From Apostichopus californicus (Eukaryota; Echinodermata; Holothuroidea; Aspidochirotida; Stichopodidae): a stretch of 27,424 bases of DNA. This document shows, piece by piece, positions 24,801 to 27,424 of the stretch. Position 1 is the stretch's first letter. Each line of letters starts with the position of its first letter. The notes below the pieces were generated by a model. The model saw only the letters and a program-made list of their open reading frames with translations. It made no database searches and had not been told where the DNA came from. The position numbers and the translations under genes were made by a program. The stretch is from NCBI GenBank assembly GCA_020650975.1, contig JAIPMN010006998.1:1-27424 (forward strand), given 5' to 3'.

Positions 24801-27111
24801 TAATGATAAATAAATACATGTATCTATTGCTATTGCAATTTGTTTTTCAGTGTTTGTAAAAGATCAACAGAAACTGACTGAAAAATGTTAAACAAATTTG
24901 AAAGAGCAAAGAAATGATTGGCTGGAATTGGGTTTGTAATTTGGGGTCCAGTTCTTAACCAATATTTCTTCCCTCTTACAAAGCTGAATAAATTTTGTTG
25001 ATAAACTTGTCAGTGGTGTCAATGAGAGATTCCACGTCTAGTAGAATCATATGATGCATCTCTTGTGAGAGCATAAATGAACTGCCATGTGAAAGTTAAA
25101 AATCAATGACAAGCTTGGCCACTACCACAAACACAAAACTTGAATACTCAAAGTAAACAAAATCGTTAAACTTCATTCAAATGAAGAAGCTTCCCAATTC
25201 CAAACATTCTTGGCCTTATATTATATAAATCTGGAAGCACAAAACCAAGTCGAACATCCATGACTACTTAGATGCCAATTCTACTGTGATGACTGATGAC
25301 ACGTTAAAATCAAACAACTGAGAAAAAAATATGAGATGAACACTTTTCACACAGCACTGCATTCAAAAGACAAAAGAGAACTGAACCTGCTGCAGCAACT
25401 TTCTAAATTTGGGGCTGAAATGTCACACAGGACTGATAAGTTGAAGTGTTGTGTGGTGGTATGAAAGACTCCACAATTTCTTTTTAGCAGGGCAAATTTT
25501 TAATGGTGATCCAGTCAAATTTCTGTTAAGTCATCCAAATCAGCTTTGGAGATCTTCCAGGAAATGACTAGTTGCTTACAACTAATTCAGATTGCTTTGA
25601 AACTAAAATATCCCAAGGAGGTAAAATGATAAGTTGGTATCACCCTCTGTCACTCTGAAGATATTGAAGTAAAGCATAAAAATAGTTGCAGGCCCATGAT
25701 CTAACCAAAGAGGGACTTTTACTAGCCCAAAGCTGTTGTCCTGTTCACCAAACCTGCTCATCTCTCATACCTCTCCTCATCCCCTGTTGGTTTCTTTCTT
25801 TATTCTCTCTTTATCCCTTGTCTACTAACCCCCTTACATCTATCTCTTTGTGTTCACCATGCTCATTAACCTGTCTGTATTCTGTGCGTGTTTTTGTCCC
25901 CGCTGTTACTGTTACTTGTCGTTTAGCCTTTGAAGAAGATCCTGCTAGGATCGAAACGTCAGGCCAACTTACTAAATACACATTCTCCTACACAGGCTCT
26001 CTAGTGGATTAGCAGTTTGCTACCAGTTTTATTTTATTTTTTATTTTCATCTCTCATACAGTCTACATATTGGTCTCTTTTGTTATTTGCTACATTTTTT
26101 GTTGGACAGACAAAATATTTGCTGTTCAGAGGAGTAAGACCTGGTTGTCTGAGAGATAACCAGAAAAAATCCATAAATATTTGCCCTAATTTTGGACCAT
26201 AAGCATTCTTTCATGCAGTCCATTATATGTACTGTACACTCTTTTTGGATAACCAAACTGATGTTGGACAACTGCAAAAGAAGACTGTCCAAGTTGCCCA
26301 GAGGGAAACCAGCAAAGTTTCTTCAGAATACGTACTGCTGATAATATTTGAAGCTGAATAATTAAACTCTCTTTACCTTGGAAATGTACCAAAAACATCT
26401 GGATGAAGGTCCACTATTGCCAATTTTTTACTCTCTCTTGTCTCTAGGGATTCTAACCAGGCCTGTGGTTTCTGCAGATGAGGGGGACAAGCAACTTCTC
26501 TCTCCAGGACTAATGATTCACTTCCATGATTAAATGCTACTGAAGGAGAAAGTACCAAAGGGTGTGTGTAAACTATGAATTTGACCATATCAACCAACCA
26601 CTATGGAATATGAAATGAAAAAATTTACATGAAGATATATAGTACCAAGCACTATATTAAAGTATTATCAACAAGCAAAGATAAGAATCACCTATAGAAG
26701 TGACAGCAACTTTAACTGAACACACCTACACTAGTTCTATAAAAACATATTCGATCAAGGTTATTTCAAGAACTCGCTGGCTAGCTCACTACCTTTCTTC
26801 ACCATATCCTACAATGATGCATATAAGCTATCCATTTTGTTGAACCGTAATCATCTTTGAGTGGATGTTGCCAAAAAAATAATTCCAGTTTTATGGAAAA
26901 TGAACCACAGTAATAAATATTTAGAATATTCTTTTCTGAAAGGGTAAAGAATTACTTAATTATTTACTATTTCTACATGATTTATTCTGGATATCGTTCA
27001 CACTGTTTACAAACCTGGTGAAGTTGCAGAATCTTTGGAACCATCTGCTACTTCTGATGAAGAAAATCTTGAAGCGATACATCCTCTACAAACTGGAAGT
27101 ATATATTGGAC
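6668..27111 (-). CDS. MRPL4: MRPL4, mitochondrial large ribosomal subunit protein uL4m (8 coding exons, 5' end outside window)
   Basis: Encodes the mitochondrial form of ribosomal protein L4, which binds large-subunit rRNA in the mitochondrial matrix; its long basic loop helps line the peptide exit tunnel (family knowledge). Joining the exons 27015-27111, 26377-26539, 24618-24669, 24107-24224, 21616-21773, 20347-20405, 10657-10736 and 6668-6864 gives 307 residues and a TGA stop, with phases matching at every junction. Landmarks numbered from the first visible residue: a basic presequence-like stretch at 1-19; [16 protein letters not shown] near 77-92; [19 protein letters not shown] at 111-129; [15 protein letters not shown] at 147-161; DSLDIP at 186-191; [12 protein letters not shown] at 243-254. 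As I recall it, human MRPL4 has about 311 residues, so only a short first coding exon is missing, probably beyond 27424. No frameshift or internal stop is seen. The extreme C-terminus (about 269-307) is the least family-like part. Confidence 0.96.
6865..10656 (-). other. MRPL4 last intron (3.8 kb)
   Basis: Bounded by GTAAGA at 10656 and CCAAAG at 6865. It contains the MITE-like element at 7586-7710. Near 9238-9290 it holds a TTTATTCTTGAAA...ACTTGAAATGTTT segment that recurs diverged near 22862-22905. Open frames at 8012-8263 (+), 8518-8748 (-) and 9805-10110 (+, 101 codons) have no recognisable domain and are treated as chance. Confidence 0.85.
7586..7710. mobile_element. short MITE-like element with 13-bp imperfect inverted repeats
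   Basis: The left end CAGACCTGCCAAC (7586-7598) is inverted as GTTGGTAGGTCTG (7698-7710), 12 of 13 positions matching. A small palindrome TGAAAATATATAATTTTCA sits inside, as does a run of 10 C (7674-7683). CAGACCTGCCAAC-type termini are seen in hAT elements (recalled, not searched). The flanks share AAACC but show no convincing 8-bp target duplication. The element lies in the last MRPL4 intron and has no coding capacity. Confidence 0.6.
10657..10736 (-). CDS. MRPL4: MRPL4 coding exon G (80 nt)
   Basis: An 80-nt exon after the 9.6-kb intron, between the acceptor CTTGGTTTCAG and the donor GAAG|GTAAGA. Its first base completes GAC (Asp); then come [18 protein letters not shown] and TYNIISTE. 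It matches the ..EEM......A...LK.FN.I...G segment of uL4m, helices of the C-terminal half. It leaves one base of the Gly codon in STEGLN. Confidence 0.93.
11984..12003 (+). repeat. G-rich tract with quadruplex potential
   Basis: Ten G, one A, then eight G, followed by further GGG runs to about 12015. It satisfies simple G-quadruplex run rules on the plus strand, is C-rich in the MRPL4 pre-mRNA, and adjoins the assembly gap, probably causing it. Confidence 0.8.
12004..12095. repeat. 58-bp-period duplication flanking an assembly gap
   Basis: A 34-nt segment beginning GGATGGGAGGGAGAGAT and ending GGTTTTGCAATGTC (12004-12037) recurs with two changes at 12062-12095. Between the copies lie nine N and a G-rich run. 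Either a true tandem repeat was left partly unresolved, or the two sides are one locus that was not merged during gap filling. It lies in the 9.6-kb intron. Confidence 0.85.
12038..12046. other. assembly gap (9 N)
   Basis: Nine consecutive N directly after GCAATGTC and before a G-rich run. The real missing length is unknown. An open frame on the minus strand (11930-12151) reads through the N and should not be trusted. Confidence 0.99.
18037..18066. repeat. 15-bp tandem duplication
   Basis: GTACTGTATAATACT is followed directly by GTACCGTATAATACT, one mismatch apart, inside the 9.6-kb MRPL4 intron. Confidence 0.9.
18242..18457 (+). other. unrecognised 71-codon open frame, possible exon or repeat fragment
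   Basis: It encodes [19 protein letters not shown] and, later, [20 protein letters not shown], with a fairly even amino-acid mix and higher GC than its surroundings. An acceptor-like AACAG precedes it at about 18228-18232. I do not recognise the family. It is antisense within the MRPL4 intron and may be a transposon fragment or chance. Confidence 0.2.
19283..19330 (+). repeat. purine-rich G tract
   Basis: GGGTGGGGGAAGGGAGAGGG followed by AGGTAGGAAGGGGGTGGGG, almost purely purine over about 50 nt. Candidate quadruplex or triplex-forming sequence in the 9.6-kb intron; no gene relation seen. Confidence 0.6.
20231..20281 (-). promoter_or_regulatory. G-rich intronic tract 65 nt downstream of the exon F donor
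   Basis: On the gene strand this is a run of GGG triplets with TGAGGGAAGGG present three times. G-triplets near a 5' splice site are a known class of intronic splicing enhancer bound by hnRNP H/F (established knowledge). A role here is inference from position and composition. It also meets G-quadruplex run rules. Confidence 0.45.
20347..20405 (-). CDS. MRPL4: MRPL4 coding exon F (59 nt)
   Basis: A short exon between the acceptor ATTTTGTAG and the donor ATGA|GTAAGT. It starts in phase 0 and encodes [19 protein letters not shown], ending with two bases (GA) of an Asp codon. It matches the mitochondrial L4 segment YL.....RRWGDSVLLVD that I recall for human. At 59 nt, skipping it would shift the frame. 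It lies between a C-rich tract upstream and a G-rich tract downstream on the transcribed strand. Confidence 0.93.
20560..20594 (+). repeat. G-rich tract (C-rich in MRPL4 pre-mRNA), upstream of exon F
   Basis: Runs of 3-6 G separated by one to three bases (GGGTGGGGTAGGGTTGGGG and on). On the plus strand it fits a G-quadruplex pattern. In the MRPL4 transcript it is a C-rich stretch about 155 nt before the exon F acceptor, complementary in kind to the G-rich tract after the exon. Confidence 0.75.
21496..21525. repeat. exact 15-bp tandem duplication
   Basis: ATTAAAAGGGAAGTG is present twice in tandem in the MRPL4 intron about 90 nt downstream (gene strand) of the exon E donor. A long A run (about 21473-21485) lies beside it. 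Confidence 0.92.
21616..21773 (-). CDS. MRPL4: MRPL4 coding exon E (core L4 fold)
   Basis: A 158-nt exon between the acceptor CTTTTTTACACAG and the consensus donor CTCAG|GTGAGT. Two bases complete the Gly codon from exon D, followed by [38 protein letters not shown] and [14 protein letters not shown]. The GG.AH.PR...Y.Y.LP...R.LGL..A...K.AQ.....DSL pattern is diagnostic of uL4; WGL replaces the usual LGL. The acceptor lies about 20 nt from the edge of the 76-bp minisatellite at 21794-22310. Confidence 0.97.
21774..24106 (-). other. MRPL4 intron between exons D and E
   Basis: Bounded by the weak donor GTAACC at 24106 and TTTTTTACACAG at 21774. Its 3' end is occupied by the 76-bp minisatellite. 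The remaining ~1.8 kb is AT-rich; open frames at 22535-22720, 23185-23376, 23272-23577 and 23797-23997 show no domains. Confidence 0.85.
21794..22310. repeat. 76-bp minisatellite, about 6.8 copies, in an MRPL4 intron
   Basis: Units begin at 21794, 21870, 21946, 22022, 22098, 22174 (74 bp) and 22248 (last, truncated near 22310). On the plus strand each starts GTGTCTTAG and ends ATGAATCATACATGAT. Units differ by a few substitutions; inner units are the most alike and outer ones more diverged, typical of array growth by unequal exchange or slippage. On the gene strand each unit carries TACTAAG or TGCTAAG followed by CTGTCATGTACAG. Open frames across the array are repeat artefacts. The array ends about 20 nt from the exon E acceptor. 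Confidence 0.95.
24107..24224 (-). CDS. MRPL4: MRPL4 coding exon D (tunnel-loop signature)
   Basis: A 118-nt exon between the acceptor TTTTCTGTAG and the donor AAAG|GTAACC. The true frame reads [11 protein letters not shown], then [18 protein letters not shown] and SIRSPIWLK. This is the most conserved stretch of the uL4 family, the basic extended loop that reaches the exit-tunnel constriction. A longer open frame on the same strand (24103-24348) reads [12 protein letters not shown] through the same bases, but it is a shadow frame without family similarity. The exon starts in phase 0 and leaves one base of a Gly codon. Confidence 0.97.
24225..24617 (-). other. MRPL4 intron between exons C and D (393 nt)
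   Basis: Bounded by GTAAGT at 24617 and TCTGTAG at 24225. AT-rich, nothing else seen. Confidence 0.9.
24618..24669 (-). CDS. MRPL4: MRPL4 coding exon C (52 nt)
   Basis: A small exon between the acceptor ATCCTCAG and the strong donor ATA|GTAAGT. The first base completes the split AGG Arg codon, then come [17 protein letters not shown]. It restores the expected L4 string FPRLDILH....WQK, the helix before the tunnel loop. It ends in phase 0. Alone it would be missed by ORF length filters; the homology and the exact phase fit on both sides support it. Confidence 0.93.
24670..26376 (-). other. MRPL4 intron between exons B and C (1.7 kb)
   Basis: Bounded by GTAAAG at 26376 and CTCAG at 24670. It contains the antisense Penelope-like remnant at about 25690-26045; the rest is AT-rich without features. 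Confidence 0.88.
25690..26045 (+). mobile_element. Penelope-like / hammerhead-motif retroelement remnant (putative)
   Basis: The core at 25931-25960 reads TGAAGA, a GATCC/GGATC stem with a 5-nt loop, then GAAACGTC. This resembles the catalytic core of hammerhead ribozymes carried by Penelope-like elements. A downstream segment (about 25961-26030) with ACACAGGCTCTCTAGTGG looks like the conserved terminal part of repeats I have seen in marine invertebrates. No reverse transcriptase or GIY-YIG frame is present. Boundaries are approximate. It is antisense to MRPL4, within the intron between exons B and C. The 108-aa open frame at 25686-26012 covering it is probably non-coding. Confidence 0.5.
26377..26539 (-). 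CDS. MRPL4: MRPL4 coding exon B (N-terminal mature region)
   Basis: This 163-nt exon sits between the acceptor CTCCTTCAG and the donor CAAG|GTAAAG. It enters with two bases left to finish a codon and leaves two bases into the next. It encodes about residues 33-87 and contains [20 protein letters not shown] and [11 protein letters not shown]. The W.ESL...(L/V)DLHPDVF pattern is characteristic of the N-terminal part of animal mitochondrial L4. The in-frame TAA directly after the donor supports splicing here. Confidence 0.93.
26540..27014 (-). other. MRPL4 intron between exons A and B (475 nt)
   Basis: Bounded by GTTTGT at 27014 and CTTCAG at 26540. Nothing else recognised. Confidence 0.8.
27015..27111 (-). 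CDS. MRPL4: MRPL4 coding exon A (presequence)
   Basis: This 97-nt exon is read in phase 0 after the acceptor TTTGACAG and ends one base into a codon at the donor CCAG|GTTTGT, a weaker donor than the others. It encodes [20 protein letters not shown] and then a serine/alanine-rich linker. With Arg at 9 and 15, no acidic residue before 20 and an RF-SS step, it looks like the end of a cleavable mitochondrial targeting sequence. It has no Met, so the start codon must lie in an upstream exon, which I could not find between 27112 and 27424. Homology to other species is weak here, as expected for a presequence. The call rests on frame and phase continuity with the next exon and on composition. Confidence 0.8.
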
Positions 27112-27424
27112 CTGTCAAATGAAACAAAGTAAAAAATAAAACAAGAGGACAATCCAAAGAGTTTTGTATCTCATCGCCAGCAAACACTGATTTCAAATGA
27201 ACAAATTCATTATTAGCTACGCAATCTGGCAATCGGGAGGAAAGTATCACTTGACATTTCCACAGTTTTCAAGGTTCTATGTCAATTCAATGTTTCCCCT
27301 TTAAGTTATAGCAACAACAAACAAGAGCATCAATGACGCAGTATCTCAATACTGGAAGTTTTAATTTCGAATCCTAATTTCAAATCTTTGCTCTGTCTCT
27401 GCAATTATCAATATCAATCATGGT
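27112..27424 (-). other. upstream MRPL4 intron, first exon not found
   Basis: On the gene strand this ends in a pyrimidine-rich TTTACTTTGTTTCATTTGACAG acceptor region. I see no ATG-initiated segment ending in phase 0 at a good GT donor, so the first coding exon and promoter are expected to the right of the window. Confidence 0.65.

Noticed and set aside
25686-26012. 108-codon plus-strand open frame, hydrophobic and pyrimidine-derived
   Set aside because: It spans the hammerhead-like retroelement segment; the Leu/Ser/Pro richness reflects a CT-rich stretch and no domain is seen.
1-27424. CRISPR arrays, bacterial operons, ribosome binding sites
   Set aside because: The intron-exon structure and animal mitochondrial ribosomal protein gene show a eukaryotic nuclear genome; the only regular array (76 bp) has no spacers.

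Overview
This window is animal genomic DNA. It is AT-rich, has large introns with GT-AG boundaries, and is littered with homopolymeric G/C runs and small transposon remnants. It contains one gene I can support strongly: MRPL4 (mitochondrial large-subunit ribosomal protein uL4m), on the minus strand. The repeat content would fit a marine invertebrate such as an echinoderm, but that placement is inference; a metazoan nucleus is the safe statement.

Gene layout, read right to left on the minus strand. Eight coding exons were assembled by hand: 27015-27111, 26377-26539, 24618-24669, 24107-24224, 21616-21773, 20347-20405, 10657-10736 and 6668-6864. Reading frame and splice phase agree across all seven junctions. 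The joined product has 307 residues plus a TGA stop and runs from a mitochondrial-presequence-like N-terminus, through the LHPDVF...PRLDILH segment and the GGGRKPW...GTGRAR tunnel-loop signature, to the GLN..SLLKHDT C-terminal segment. Only a short first coding exon with the start Met, plus the promoter, is missing; these should lie beyond 27424. The introns are about 475, 1707, 393, 2333, 1210, 9610 and 3792 nt.

Other content. Positions 1-5850, downstream of the gene, hold no gene I can support; they contain a G/C hairpin pair at 82-140, a diverged ~208-bp duplication at 1553-1870 and a 20-bp exact tandem duplication. A 400-bp MITE with perfect 13-bp terminal inverted repeats lies at 5903-6302, between the MRPL4 stop and the nearest canonical poly(A) hexamer. 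A second, ~125-bp MITE-like element is at 7586-7710. The 9.6-kb intron contains a 9-N assembly gap between duplicated flanks. The 2.3-kb intron ends in a ~7-copy, 76-bp minisatellite pressed against the acceptor of the 158-nt exon; each unit carries branch-site-like and 3'-splice-site-like motifs on the gene strand. A Penelope-like remnant with an imperfect hammerhead-ribozyme-like core lies antisense in the 1.7-kb intron.

I see no wholly new system. The most interesting signals are the splice-site-bearing minisatellite, the C-rich/G-rich tracts flanking the 59-nt exon, the 3'-flank MITE and the hammerhead-like element.
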